Source: M3007 sp964630705 (GTDB lineage: Bacteria; Bacteroidota; Bacteroidia; Chitinophagales; Saprospiraceae). Taken from it: DNA of 64,000 nucleotides. Shown piece by piece: positions 43,014 to 51,699 of the stretch (positions are counted from its first letter, which is position 1; the number at the start of each line of letters is the position of its first letter). The DNA lies in the NCBI GenBank assembly GCA_964630705.1, contig CAZVZH010000001.1, forward strand, positions 18,656 through 82,655, read 5' to 3'. The notes beneath the pieces were generated by a model. That model searched no databases and had not been told where the DNA came from. It saw only the letters and a list, made by a program, of their open reading frames with translations. The position numbers were made by a program, and so were the translations under genes.

Positions 43014-43075
43014 TAACATTCCCATAAAAAAACGCCCCTCAGCATGCTGAGGGGCGTTTTTTTATGGGAATGTTA
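43014..43075. terminator. Perfect 62-base palindrome acting as bidirectional terminator
   Basis: Positions 43014-43044 are the exact reverse complement of 43045-43075, with no unpaired centre (AGCATGCT at the middle). A GC core (CGCCCCTCAGCA) is flanked by A7/T7 tracts, so each strand gives a hairpin followed by U7. It lies between the stops of two convergent genes. Confidence 0.92.
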
Positions 43076-43083
43076 TCTACAAA

Positions 43084-43551
43084 TTAATTGCCGCCGCCTT
43101 GCTTGCTGGCCCCGGGGCGTTTCTTCTGGTCTTCTGCTGCCTTTACCGGGTCGCTCGTAACCGGAGCAGCGCCGCTACGCGTTTTTTGTTGTTCCACATT
43201 ACCCTCCTGTACGGCGCCGCCACGCGTTTTTTGCGGGTCTTGCGGAGCGGTTTGCGGCATGGGGTCTTTTTTCGTAGTGCTGGTGTTAGATCTTTTCTTC
43301 ACACCAGGCTTCGGAGCCACCGCGGGCGTGGCAGGTTGTGCAGCCAGGAATTCGTCGTAGCGGCGTTGGGCCTCTTCGTTTACCCGGGTGGTGCACTCTT
43401 CCTGCTTTTGGGCGCGGTATTCATCCAGCTGAGCCGTAATAGCCGCGGCAATTTCCTGTTTTTGTTGCTCGAGGGTTTTGCCGCCGAAAGCTGTGAGGGT
43501 CACAAAGCCGGCAGCGAGGATGAGGCCGGCAAACATGAGTTTCTTATTCAT
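43084..43551 (-). CDS. Small secreted helical protein with basic repeat tail
   Basis: 155 residues. An N-terminal signal (MFAGLILAAGFVTLTAFG) has no clear lipobox. Residues about 27-70 are helical and charged with one Cys (EYRAQKQEECTTRV). The Pro/Lys-rich second half carries three short repeats, QKTRGGA, QKTRSGA and QKKRPGA. The helical part resembles the neighbouring lipoprotein, including the position of its Cys, which suggests an old duplication. No known family recognised. The tail could bind acidic polymers. Confidence 0.7.
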   Translation of the reverse strand: MNKKLMFAGLILAAGFVTLTAFGGKTLEQQKQEIAAAITAQLDEYRAQKQEECTTRVNEEAQRRYDEFLAAQPATPAVAPKPGVKKRSNTSTTKKDPMPQTAPQDPQKTRGGAVQEGNVEQQKTRSGAAPVTSDPVKAAEDQKKRPGASKQGGGN

Positions 43552-43596
43552 AAGTGGTAGTTGTCTTTAGAAGTGAAGGTTGAGACGGAAACAAAT

Positions 43597-43839
43597 TTAC
43601 TGAATGGTTTGGTTGGCTTCGGCTTCTGCCTTCAGACGGTCGAATTCAGCCGTTACACGCGCATCAAATTCGGCGTCGCACTTGGCGGTTTCTTCGGTAT
43701 CGATCGTTGCTTTGCCGGCTTCAACGCCTTTTTGAATTTCTGCCTGCACTTGCTCGTCAGTGAGCAATTTCTCGCCGCAAGACATCATACCCAGCGAAAG
43801 CAGTAATCCAGAGCAAATTCCAAGAATTGTTTTTTTCAT
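43597..43839 (-). CDS. Small helical lipoprotein
   Basis: 80 residues. Lipoprotein signal ILGICSGLLLSLGMMSC, then one charged helical region (LLTDEQVQAEIQKGVEAGKA) with a single Cys (AKCDAEFDARVTAEFDRL). The pattern EI, then Cys about 20 residues on, then (E/D)xF(D/L) is shared with the downstream gene. It has its own -7 box at 43875-43882. No family recognised. Confidence 0.72.
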   Translation of the reverse strand: MKKTILGICSGLLLSLGMMSCGEKLLTDEQVQAEIQKGVEAGKATIDTEETAKCDAEFDARVTAEFDRLKAEAEANQTIQ

Positions 43840-43874
43840 GTGAAATGTGATTTACTGGTTTAAAAAATTTTGTG

Positions 43875-43882
43875 CAAAAGTA
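43875..43882 (-). promoter_or_regulatory. -7 box (TACTTTTG), minus strand
   Basis: A perfect TANNTTTG match 36 bases upstream of the small lipoprotein ATG at 43839. It may serve both small minus-strand genes up to the palindromic terminator. Confidence 0.6.
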
Positions 43883-44076
43883 GGCGATCACCCGGTGTTA
43901 ACGCCAGCCTTTCCCGACTTTTAGAAAAAATTTGAATAGCCGGAATTCTGCCGAGTAAACGAACGCCGGGTTTTCCCGGGGAAACGGCTTTTTCTTCGCT
44001 ACATTGTGGCGTTTAGGGTCCCAAACCGATGAACGGACAGTCCCTTTTTCACAAAAATAATTCAAATAAAGCGGTA

Positions 44077-46116
44077 ATGCCCAGGATTATTCCCGTAACA
44101 CTGCTCTTCCTGTTCCTCCCTTTTTTGCAGGCGCTCCAGGCGCAGTCGGATGACGCCGCAACCGGAGAATTGCTCGAAAATTTTTTCCGGGATAATGAGC
44201 AGGCCACCGAATCGGACGCCCAGCTGTTTTTGGAATACCTGGACAATTTGCGCCAGCGCCCGCTCGACCTCAACTGGGCCACCCGGGAAGAACTCGCCGC
44301 TTTGCACCTGCTCAATGAAATTCAAATCGAAAATTTTCTGGCCTATCGCAGCTCCCTCGGGCCGCTGCTCAACGCGCTCGAATTGCAAGCCGTACCTGGC
44401 TGGGAACTTACCGATATCCGGCGCATCCTGCCGTTCGCCGGGTTCAATACCGGCCTCGACACCCGTAACCGGCCCTTGTGGCGCGGCCTCTGGGAAGGCC
44501 AAAATGAAATGCTGGTGCGATGGGGGCGACCCACCCCACCCCGGTATACGACTTCCGTTGAAGGCCAACCCAATGCCTGGGCCTTGCGCTACCGGCATAA
44601 TTTTGACAGCCGACTGCGTTTTGGTTTTACCGCCGAAAACGACCCTGGAGAAGCTTTTTTTAAGGGCAGCAACGCCCATGGTTTTGATTTTTACAGCGCG
44701 CATGTTTACCTGGAAAAACTCAATAAAACGGTAGATGCTGTAGCCCTGGGCGACTTTGCCGCTCGCTTGGGCCAGGGTTTATTACTGCAAACCAGCTTCG
44801 CTCCCGGAAAATCTGCCGAAACCACCTCCATAGCCCGGGGCGGCCGAAAAATCCGGCCCTACGCCGCTTTCGGCGAAGCTTTTTTCCTGCGCGGCGCCGC
44901 CGCTTCTTTTTGCCTGGGCAAAAACTGGGACCTGACAGCCATGGCCTCCAACCGGCTGCGCGATGCTAATGTGCTCGCTCCCCCACCCGATAGCATCGAC
45001 CCGGATTTTCCGGAAGTCGTTTTCTCCTCCCTGCAAACCTCCGGCTTGCACCGCACGGCGTCTGAAGTTGCCGATGAAAAAGCCATTCGGGAGTGGCTGG
45101 GCGCAATTTCGGTGTCGCGCAATTGGTCCAATGGCCAAATTTCTGCTAACTACCTGCTGCTGGAGTACGACAAACCCTGGCGTCCCAGTCCGGCGCCCTA
45201 CCGCCAGTTCGTCTTTGCTGGCAACCGGCTTTCAGCCGCCAGTATCGATTATTTCTGGCGGCAACGCAACTGGTACGCCTTCGGCGAAATTGCCCGTAGC
45301 GGCAACGGCGGCATGGCTGCGATCAATGGTATTTTGTTCAGTGCAGAACGGCACGTCACGCTCGCCCTTTTGCACCGCAACCTGGGCCGCGATTACCAAT
45401 CGGTATACGCCGCTCCGTTTGCCGAAACCTCCGGCGCGAGCAACGAACAGGGATTGTACCTCGGCGCCGACGTCCGGTTTGGACGCAAATGGCAAATCAA
45501 CAGCTACCTCGATCTTTGGAAACATCCCTGGCTTCGCTTTGGAGTCGACGCCCCGTCGACGGGCAGCGAATACCTGAGCCGGATTACCTGGACGCCTCTG
45601 CGGGGCGTATCGTTTTATGCCCTTTGGCAACTGGAAATCAAGGAACGAAACAGCGACGTAGAGGGCCTGCAAGGATTGGTTGTTAACAAACGCAGCCGTT
45701 TGCGCCTGCACGCCAGCTACAAAGTGGGCGAAGGCATCGAGTTGCGCAGCCGGGTAGAATGGAGTTGGTTTGAAAAAGGCGCTCCACAGGTATCCAAAGG
45801 TATTTTAGCCTACCAGGAAATGCTGATCCGGCCTTTGGGCGCCCCGGTTTCGGGTTCACTCCGCTTTGCTGTTTTTGACACGCCCGACTTCGACTCCAGG
45901 ATTTACACCTTTGAAAATGACCTCTTTGCTGCTATATCCATCCCGGGTTTTGCCGGACGCGGCGCGCGTTATTTTCTCAACCTCAACTGGCGGGTAAATG
46001 AATGGCTGCGCCTGGAAGGCCGTTTTGAACAAACTTACCAACGCAGAGCAAGCTCGGCATCGGGGTTTACTGGGCGACAAAGTTTTTGGAAACTACAAGC
46101 GCGGTTTAAGTTTTAA
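44077..46116 (+). CDS. Helix-hairpin-helix (ComEA-like) protein with predicted outer-membrane barrel
   Basis: 679 residues from the ATG at 44077, where a signal peptide starts (IIPVTLLFLFLPFLQALQAQ); an in-frame ATG at 44029 adds 16 polar residues. The N-terminal part contains ComEA-type helix-hairpin-helix elements (LDLNWATREELAALHLL, LNALELQAVPGWELTDI). The rest is about 500 residues of alternating aromatic beta strands ending in KLQARFKF, typical of an outer-membrane barrel. It is a common Bacteroidota arrangement of unknown role; DNA binding during uptake is only an inference from the HhH part. Confidence 0.83.
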   Translation: MPRIIPVTLLFLFLPFLQALQAQSDDAATGELLENFFRDNEQATESDAQLFLEYLDNLRQRPLDLNWATREELAALHLLNEIQIENFLAYRSSLGPLLNALELQAVPGWELTDIRRILPFAGFNTGLDTRNRPLWRGLWEGQNEMLVRWGRPTPPRYTTSVEGQPNAWALRYRHNFDSRLRFGFTAENDPGEAFFKGSNAHGFDFYSAHVYLEKLNKTVDAVALGDFAARLGQGLLLQTSFAPGKSAETTSIARGGRKIRPYAAFGEAFFLRGAAASFCLGKNWDLTAMASNRLRDANVLAPPPDSIDPDFPEVVFSSLQTSGLHRTASEVADEKAIREWLGAISVSRNWSNGQISANYLLLEYDKPWRPSPAPYRQFVFAGNRLSAASIDYFWRQRNWYAFGEIARSGNGGMAAINGILFSAERHVTLALLHRNLGRDYQSVYAAPFAETSGASNEQGLYLGADVRFGRKWQINSYLDLWKHPWLRFGVDAPSTGSEYLSRITWTPLRGVSFYALWQLEIKERNSDVEGLQGLVVNKRSRLRLHASYKVGEGIELRSRVEWSWFEKGAPQVSKGILAYQEMLIRPLGAPVSGSLRFAVFDTPDFDSRIYTFENDLFAAISIPGFAGRGARYFLNLNWRVNEWLRLEGRFEQTYQRRASSASGFTGRQSFWKLQARFKF

Positions 46117-46371
46117 CTAACGGCCATTCACCGCTTCTACGCTAACGATTTCAGGAATTTTCCCTTTGATGGCCTCCGCAATTCCGGCACGCAAAGTCAT
46201 CGCCGACATCGAGCAGGATTCGCACATGCCCATCCAACGGATCGTAACGCGCATATCGTCGCTGACGTCGACGACCTGAACGTCGCCGCCATCCACGATC
46301 AAATGCGGGCGAACACTGCTCAGCGCGTCTTCAATGCGCATCAATAAATCGGCTTTTTCTACTGCTTGCAT
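46117..46371 (-). CDS. NifU C-terminal-like Fe-S scaffold protein
   Basis: 84 residues, essentially the NifU_C domain alone. SVRPHLIVDGGDVQVVDV and the CxxC of WMGMCESCSMSAMTL are conserved; two such subunits hold one [4Fe-4S] cluster. It probably delivers clusters to cytoplasmic enzymes; in this window MoaA and MqnE would need them. Its stop abuts the stop of the HhH barrel gene, and it has its own -7 box. Confidence 0.92.
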   Translation of the reverse strand: MQAVEKADLLMRIEDALSSVRPHLIVDGGDVQVVDVSDDMRVTIRWMGMCESCSMSAMTLRAGIAEAIKGKIPEIVSVEAVNGR

Positions 46372-46388
46372 GTATTTCGGTTTGGTTG

Positions 46389-46396
46389 CAAAGGTA
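46389..46396 (-). promoter_or_regulatory. -7 box (TACCTTTG) for the NifU-like gene
   Basis: A perfect TANNTTTG match on the minus strand, 18 bases upstream of the ATG at 46371. Confidence 0.6.
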
Positions 46397-46419
46397 CAAC
46401 AACAAAGCCCGGATTTTGA

Positions 46420-47103
46420 TTACTGGCCAGCGGACCGCTTCATCTTTTCACTGAATTTTTCGCGGAATTTTTTCACTTTCGGTCCAACCACGTACACACA
46501 GTACGGTTGATATGGATTGTCGCGGTAGTAATTCTGGTGGTAGGCTTCGGCTTTGTAAAATTTATCCAACGGAGAAATTTCAGTCACTACCGGATCGTCC
46601 CAAAGTTCAGCGGCTGCCGCCTTGGCCGCTTCAGCGATGGTTTGTTGTTCCGCATTGTGGTAAAAGATCACCGAGCGGTACTGCGTGCCCACGTCGTTTC
46701 CTTGCCGGTTGAGGGTGGTCGGATCATGTACTGTGAAAAACACCTCCAGAATTTCCTGGTAACTGACCACCGCTGGGTCGAAAGTAATTTGCGCAACCTC
46801 AGCATGGCCGGTAGTGCCGGTGCAAATTTGCTGGTAACTGGGGTTGCTCACATGGCCACCAGAATACCCGCTTTCCACTTTTAGTACACCGTTCAACTCT
46901 TGATAGACCGCCTCAACACACCAAAAACAGCCGCCGCCAAGGGTGGCGAGAGCGACTTGACCAGATGCGGGACTTAAACTGTCCGGGATGGAAGTATTCG
47001 ATTTTTGATCGGGCATATCGGATGCTTTTTTAGGCGCCTGTTGAGCAAAATGACAAGAGGTGCCCAGTAAAGAAATCAAGGAAATCAACAGAATCTGTTT
47101 CAT
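46420..47103 (-). CDS. msrA: Peptide methionine sulfoxide reductase MsrA, lipoprotein form
   Basis: 227 residues. A signal with a probable lipid Cys (LLISLISLLGTSC) and a linker precede the catalytic domain. The active site GGGCFWCVEAVYQ is intact, followed by SGYSGGHVSNPSYQQICTG, GHAEVAQITFDP and the Tyr-rich SVIFYHN. It reduces methionine-S-sulfoxide; the signal puts it in the periplasm or on a membrane, where it can repair envelope proteins. No MsrB domain is fused. Confidence 0.93.
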   Translation of the reverse strand: MKQILLISLISLLGTSCHFAQQAPKKASDMPDQKSNTSIPDSLSPASGQVALATLGGGCFWCVEAVYQELNGVLKVESGYSGGHVSNPSYQQICTGTTGHAEVAQITFDPAVVSYQEILEVFFTVHDPTTLNRQGNDVGTQYRSVIFYHNAEQQTIAEAAKAAAAELWDDPVVTEISPLDKFYKAEAYHQNYYRDNPYQPYCVYVVGPKVKKFREKFSEKMKRSAGQ

Positions 47104-47201
47104 GCGTTCATATTTTTACCCTCAAACGGCCCAGGCTGGTTTCGGGTTTTTAACAGCATACCTTTTACCGCCTGTTGTCGCTGCGAAAACATTTCGGCGA
47201 A

Positions 47202-47990
47202 TCAGGAGGGCAAGGCCGACGCCGCTTGCCGGTGCAAAACCAACTGCTCGCCTCCGGGCAACATGCTCAAAAAATGTTGGAGGCCCTGCCACTTGGACTC
47301 GTCCAGGTCGTAGCTGATGTTCTGCCGAAAGTAAGCTTCCATATCAAATCCGGGAATAGAGGGGATAATTTGAGTCAACTCCGGCAACCGATCGATGCCG
47401 GCGCGAAGCGCTTCGTTAAAATCTGCCAGAAAAGTATCAGGCAACGGCCGCGGGCTTACCCAGGCAGCAAAAACAAAAGGTAGTCCGGTCCAGGCTTTCC
47501 AGGCAGCGCCGAAATCGTACACAAACGGAAACTTGTGCTGCAGCGCAATGGCCCGGTCGCCAATGACCAAGCCCGCCACATCGCCCCGAATTTTTTCCTC
47601 AAATCCTGCCTGCCCCTGCACAAACTCGGGCTGAACACCCCAAAAATTGCTGCAAAGGACAGGGGCCAGTGTGGCAGAAGTTTTAGAATGAAAATCCAGG
47701 TACACTTTCGACACCCGCTCGATCGGCTGCTCCGAAAAAATACAGACCGTTTGAACCGGGCCGATGGCGCCAATGCAATAATCGGAAACCAAAAACGCTT
47801 CCTGCAGTTGCGGCAAAATAGCTACCGGCGCCAGCGCCAGATCTGCCCGGCCGTCGGCAATTTTTTGCGCGCAAACCGAAGGGATGTCCAAACTCAACTC
47901 GATTTGGTCGGCTACCGGACTCCGAAAAAGCCCATAAATAAAGGGCTTGGTGTTCAGGTAGCTTACAGCCGTCAAACGCAGTTTTTGCAT
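47202..47990 (-). CDS. mqnA: Chorismate dehydratase MqnA (futalosine menaquinone pathway)
   Basis: 262 residues from the ATG at 47990 (MQKLRLTAVSYLNTKPFIYG); an in-frame upstream start would overlap mqnE. The SYLNTKPF motif and the periplasmic-binding-protein-like fold (LALAPVAILPQL, SDYCIGAIGPV) are diagnostic. It dehydrates chorismate to 3-enolpyruvylbenzoate, the substrate of MqnE, whose gene ends 20 bases upstream. The pair shows menaquinone is made through futalosine. Confidence 0.93.
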   Translation of the reverse strand: MQKLRLTAVSYLNTKPFIYGLFRSPVADQIELSLDIPSVCAQKIADGRADLALAPVAILPQLQEAFLVSDYCIGAIGPVQTVCIFSEQPIERVSKVYLDFHSKTSATLAPVLCSNFWGVQPEFVQGQAGFEEKIRGDVAGLVIGDRAIALQHKFPFVYDFGAAWKAWTGLPFVFAAWVSPRPLPDTFLADFNEALRAGIDRLPELTQIIPSIPGFDMEAYFRQNISYDLDESKWQGLQHFLSMLPGGEQLVLHRQAASALPS

Positions 47991-48010
47991 GTTTTTAAAG
48001 GCAGGAGCAG

Positions 48011-49216
48011 TCAGGAGGAAATTACCGGCAAGTCGATATAACCGCGCCATTGTTTATCCGATTCAAAGGTCGTGTCGGTATAATCCTGGACCACATTGTA
48101 CAGGGTGTCGCGCTCTACGGGGCGCCGTCCTACCCGGCGGATAAGTTCGACGAGTTCCTGAGTCGACAAAGCCGGATTTTGTTCTTCCGAGCCGGCCATA
48201 GTGTAAATTTTCGTGGTGTCGTCGATGGTGCCGTCGATATCATCCACGCCGAAAGCCTGCGCCAGTTGGGCCAGGGTCCGTCCGATCATAGGCCAATAGG
48301 CTTTGATGTGATCGAAATTGTCGAGGTAAATCCGGCTGATAGCATAATTGCGCAGATCTTCCAAAGCGCTACCTTCCGGCACATGGCTCATCTGATTGTC
48401 CTGATTGCGGAATTTCAGCGGAATAAAGGTTTGGAAGCCGCCGGTCCGGTCCTGCAAGTTTCGAAGTCGCTCCAGGTGGTCGACGCGGTGCCAGAACGAC
48501 TCGATGTGGCCATACAGCATGGTGGCATTCGATCGGCCGCCCAGGCGGTGCCAAACTTCGTGGATTTGCAGCCATTGCTCGGCCGTACACTTATCGGCTG
48601 CAATTTTTTCGCGGATTTCCGGGTGAAATATTTCTGCACCGCCGCCGGGCATACTGTCAAGGCCGGCTTCTTTCATGATGCGCATGCCTTCCTCATAGCT
48701 CACTTTGGCTTTTTTAAAAATATAGTGGTACTCGACGGGCGTCAGGGCTTTAATGTGAAGTTCGGGGCGGTGCGCCTTTATTTTTTGGAAAAACTCGCGG
48801 TAAAAATGGAGATCGTACTGCGGCAATACCCCGCCGACTATATGCGCCTCGGTTACGGCCTGGCCGTCGTATTGCCGGACGATATCGAGCATATCCTCCA
48901 TCGTGTAGGCCCAGGCGGAGGCATCGTCGCGTTGTTTGATCAGGCGGGAATACGAGCAAAATTTGCAGTCGTACACGCAAAGGTTGGTCGGCTCGATGTG
49001 GAAGTTCCGGTTGAAGTAAGTGAAATTCCCGTTTTTTCGTTCGCGGACCAGGTTGGCCAGGGCGCCGACAAAAGCCAGGTCGCCGTTTTCGAAAAGGAAA
49101 AGTCCTTCTGCCGGACTAAGCCGCTTGTCGTCCACTACTTTTTGGGCAAGATCCCGGTGTTGTTGCGACAATCCGGGGTTTTTCAGGATCACTTCCAGTT
49201 GGTCGACTCCTCTCAT
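48011..49216 (-). CDS. mqnE: Aminofutalosine synthase MqnE (radical SAM)
   Basis: 401 residues. The radical SAM cluster is CVYDCKFCSYSR (about residues 77-88), followed by AHIVGGVLPQYDL, SMPGGGAEIFHPEIR and FIPLKFRNQDNQMSHV, all typical of MqnE; MqnC differs in these regions. It joins 3-enolpyruvylbenzoate to SAM-derived adenosine to give aminofutalosine. It is followed by mqnA on the same strand. The later enzymes MqnB, MqnC and MqnD are not in the window. Confidence 0.92.
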   Translation of the reverse strand: MRGVDQLEVILKNPGLSQQHRDLAQKVVDDKRLSPAEGLFLFENGDLAFVGALANLVRERKNGNFTYFNRNFHIEPTNLCVYDCKFCSYSRLIKQRDDASAWAYTMEDMLDIVRQYDGQAVTEAHIVGGVLPQYDLHFYREFFQKIKAHRPELHIKALTPVEYHYIFKKAKVSYEEGMRIMKEAGLDSMPGGGAEIFHPEIREKIAADKCTAEQWLQIHEVWHRLGGRSNATMLYGHIESFWHRVDHLERLRNLQDRTGGFQTFIPLKFRNQDNQMSHVPEGSALEDLRNYAISRIYLDNFDHIKAYWPMIGRTLAQLAQAFGVDDIDGTIDDTTKIYTMAGSEEQNPALSTQELVELIRRVGRRPVERDTLYNVVQDYTDTTFESDKQWRGYIDLPVISS

Positions 49217-49299
49217 GTGTGCGTAAAATTTCTACATTAACCGTAGGCTTCAAACGGCCTCAGCCTGGTTTTGTTCAATGCTTTCAGTCTTTTTTGAAA

Positions 49300-50421
49300 C
49301 TAGGCAAACTTGATAATTTCCAGGAGTTTGCGCGCATTGTTTTCATTTGAAAACAGGTTTTCGAGCACTGCCTTCCGCTCGTTTATCTTGCCCTGCTCGA
49401 AAGGCACGTTGATCAACGCTTCCAGGGTTTGCCGGATGGCGGCAGCGGAGTTGCGGACATAACAAAGGGATTTTAAATCCATGCCGCTCACCATGTAATC
49501 GTTGACAATGCAAAAGCGGCCGCGAAACAGCGCGTTGAGCAGTTTGAGTTTGATGCCGGATTGCTGAAAAGAGATCAACAAATTGATGTGGGCATTGCGG
49601 ATCAGGTTGGTCATGCGCTGCTCATCCGGGTTTTCCACCACTGAAATATGTTCGTATAGCAGGGCCGCCTCCCGGAGACGCACGCTGGGCTCCATACCGG
49701 CGATAATCAAAGGGAAGTTTGTTTTTGCAAATACCTCGTTGATCAGCCAAAGCGCCGCCCGCTCGTTGTCCGGCACGCTGAGTTTTCCATGGAACAATAC
49801 ATACTCGCCTTTGCCCAGCAGACTTTCCACCTTTTTATTGGGGTGAAAAGCCGGAATGAGCTGCGTATTAGCTTTCATTTCCCGGTAGTACTCCTGATCG
49901 ATGCTGGACAGCGTAATCAACTCATCGGCATGCAACACCACTTTGGGCTCGATACGCTGGAGTTTCAGGCTTTCCACGAAGTAGTAAATTTTCTCCAAAA
50001 CAGGATCGGCCAACTGAGACAAGCCTTCGTAGTACTGCCACTCCACATTGTGCATCCGTACAATTTTTTGCCGGCCCCGCAAACGTTTATGCCAAACATA
50101 ACTGGCTGTGTGCATGCCTTCGAACAAAATCGGATGTTGGTCCCTTTTCAGGCGGCGCAATAAAGCCGCATTCCGCCGGGTGCGCATGATAAACGGCAAC
50201 CAACTCAACTGATACCAAAAAGCGCGGCTGCGCGGATAGTAATAGACCTCATGGCAGTACTGTTCCAATTCCGGTTGCGGTTGCCGGTCGCCATATTGAA
50301 AGCAATGCAGGATCACCTTTACCCCCAGCTGGTGCAATGCTTTCACCTGGTTGAAGATAACAATCACGCCGCCATAATTGGCCGGATAAGGAATGTCGAA
50401 GGAGACAAGGTGCAGGTACAT
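49300..50421 (-). CDS. Glycosyltransferase (GT4-like)
   Basis: 373 residues from the ATG at 50421 (MYLHLVSFDIPYPANYGGVI); an upstream in-frame start would precede most of the leader. The N-terminal domain has PYPANYGGVIVIFNQVKAL and VRMHNVEWQYYEGL. The C-terminal domain has GKLSVPDNERAALWLI and a short donor-binding region (NLLISFQQSGIKLKLLNAL). It is likely a cytoplasmic transferase for surface glycans. It has its own -7 box 37 bases upstream. Confidence 0.85.
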   Translation of the reverse strand: MYLHLVSFDIPYPANYGGVIVIFNQVKALHQLGVKVILHCFQYGDRQPQPELEQYCHEVYYYPRSRAFWYQLSWLPFIMRTRRNAALLRRLKRDQHPILFEGMHTASYVWHKRLRGRQKIVRMHNVEWQYYEGLSQLADPVLEKIYYFVESLKLQRIEPKVVLHADELITLSSIDQEYYREMKANTQLIPAFHPNKKVESLLGKGEYVLFHGKLSVPDNERAALWLINEVFAKTNFPLIIAGMEPSVRLREAALLYEHISVVENPDEQRMTNLIRNAHINLLISFQQSGIKLKLLNALFRGRFCIVNDYMVSGMDLKSLCYVRNSAAAIRQTLEALINVPFEQGKINERKAVLENLFSNENNARKLLEIIKFA

Positions 50422-50457
50422 AAAAGGGCAGTTATAACCAGGAAGATATAATCGGCG

Positions 50458-50465
50458 CAAAGATA
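50458..50465 (-). promoter_or_regulatory. -7 box (TATCTTTG) for the glycosyltransferase gene
   Basis: A perfect TANNTTTG match on the minus strand, 37 bases upstream of the ATG at 50421. Confidence 0.6.
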
Positions 50466-50609
50466 GATTTTCTTCGATTTTACCGGTTTATTGAAAAATT
50501 ATTTGAGTTTCTGCTTGTTTTTTCCTCGGCAATGCGCATACCTTAGGACAGGCTAAAGAATATGTTCTTTTCCATTATGAAATTCTTTTGTTAACCAAAA
50601 TCTGAGGGT

Positions 50610-50870
50610 ATGAATATTACTTTTGAGGAACTCCGCCGCATTAAACATGCTTTGCCGACAGGCAGCATCGCCAAGATCGCACAGGACCTTGAAATCGACG
50701 AACAAACGGTGCGCAATTATTTTGGGGCGCATAAGTATCAGGACGGGGAAATCGTGGAGTGGCATCTTGAGCCCGGACCCAATGGCGGCATTGTTCACTT
50801 GGAAGACACCACTATCTTAAACCGTGCGCTGGAGATACTTGACGAGCATAACATTACCAGCACACAATGA
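50610..50870 (+). CDS. Small helix-turn-helix DNA-binding protein
   Basis: 86 residues. The N-terminal half fits a helix-turn-helix: LRRIKHALPTGSIAKIAQDL then EIDEQTVRNYFGAHK as recognition helix. The C-terminal part (WHLEPGPNGGIVHLEDTTIL) is a short beta hairpin plus a helix. Proteins of this size and pattern are widespread in Bacteroidota, but their targets are not known. It stands alone between a divergent glycosyltransferase gene and a terminator. Confidence 0.75.
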   Translation: MNITFEELRRIKHALPTGSIAKIAQDLEIDEQTVRNYFGAHKYQDGEIVEWHLEPGPNGGIVHLEDTTILNRALEILDEHNITSTQ

Positions 50871-50893
50871 GGCAAACGCATTACCAGTTTATT

Positions 50894-50913
50894 CCGCCAA
50901 TGCGAATTGGCGG
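50894..50913. other. Short perfect hairpin
   Basis: An 8-base perfect stem (50894-50901 with 50906-50913) closes a GCGA tetraloop, a stable GNRA-type loop. It sits between the small HTH gene and its terminator and may be part of a composite 3' structure. Confidence 0.5.
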
Positions 50914-50929
50914 CCTTTCAACTTCAGAA

Positions 50930-50966
50930 GAGGGAAATCCAACATTCGGATTTCCCTCATTTTTTT
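50930..50966. terminator. Intrinsic terminator after the HTH gene
   Basis: An 11-base perfect stem (50930-50940 with 50948-50958) with a 7-base loop is followed by a T-rich tract (50960-50966). It lies between the convergent HTH and TrmN6 genes and overlaps the last bases of trmN6. Confidence 0.85.
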
Positions 50967-51699
50967 ATCCCATCAAATAAAAATCGCGGGTAAGCGCAAC
51001 AAATTCCTCCGACGCTTCCTGTTCTGTTTTCCACAAGACCAGTTTGTCGCGGCGCAAGCGCATCGGATTGCGCTCTAATTGCAACAACAGGCGCTCAATG
51101 GGCCTGCCAGGCCTGGAATACACCTCCGTCAGACGCGTAAAATAAAGCCGGCGTTGAGCTGCCAAGGCGCAAAATTGCCGGCCCTCCACCGGCGGCATTA
51201 TCAAACAAAACCGGCCGGCAGGCGCCAGTAAATCCAAAACAGCCGCCAACAAATCCTCCTGAGGCAGCGCATCCGTTTGCCGTACCATCCGCCGATCGGC
51301 CTGCGCCGAAGGAAGTCCTGCTGTAAAATAGGGCGGATTACAAACGATCAGGTCGAATCCGCGACCCGCAGGCTGGTATCGTTGAATAGTTTGCTCCACC
51401 ACCTGCAAGCGGTCGGCCCAAGGCGCGTTTTTAAAATTTTTTGCTGCGCTTGCCGCTGAGCCTGAATGCGGCTCCACCCCAATAATCCGCTCTACCTTCA
51501 AGCGCTCCGTGCGTTGTGCCAGCAGGAGCGCTACGAGGCCCGTGCCCGTACCGATGTCCAACACCGACCGAACGCCATCGATATTGGTCCAGGCGCCGAG
51601 CAGTACCCCATCGGTGCCGACCGGGTGCGCGGCGCCTTGCTGCTCAATGCGGAAGCGTTTGAATTGAAAAGCTGGCTTGCCCACGATCGGTTTGCACAT
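50965..51699 (-). CDS. tRNA1(Val) A37 N6-methyltransferase TrmN6 (YfiC-like)
   Basis: 244 residues from the ATG at 51699 (MCKPIVGKPAFQFKRFRIEQ), matching the length of E. coli TrmN6. SAM-binding LDIGTGTGLVALLLAQR and the base-flipping motif VCNPPYF are intact, and HPVGTDGVLLGAW is family-typical. It methylates adenine 37 of tRNA-Val. Its 5' end overlaps the 3' end of the PLD gene by 56 bases in another frame. Confidence 0.88.
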   Translation of the reverse strand: MCKPIVGKPAFQFKRFRIEQQGAAHPVGTDGVLLGAWTNIDGVRSVLDIGTGTGLVALLLAQRTERLKVERIIGVEPHSGSAASAAKNFKNAPWADRLQVVEQTIQRYQPAGRGFDLIVCNPPYFTAGLPSAQADRRMVRQTDALPQEDLLAAVLDLLAPAGRFCLIMPPVEGRQFCALAAQRRLYFTRLTEVYSRPGRPIERLLLQLERNPMRLRRDKLVLWKTEQEASEEFVALTRDFYLMG

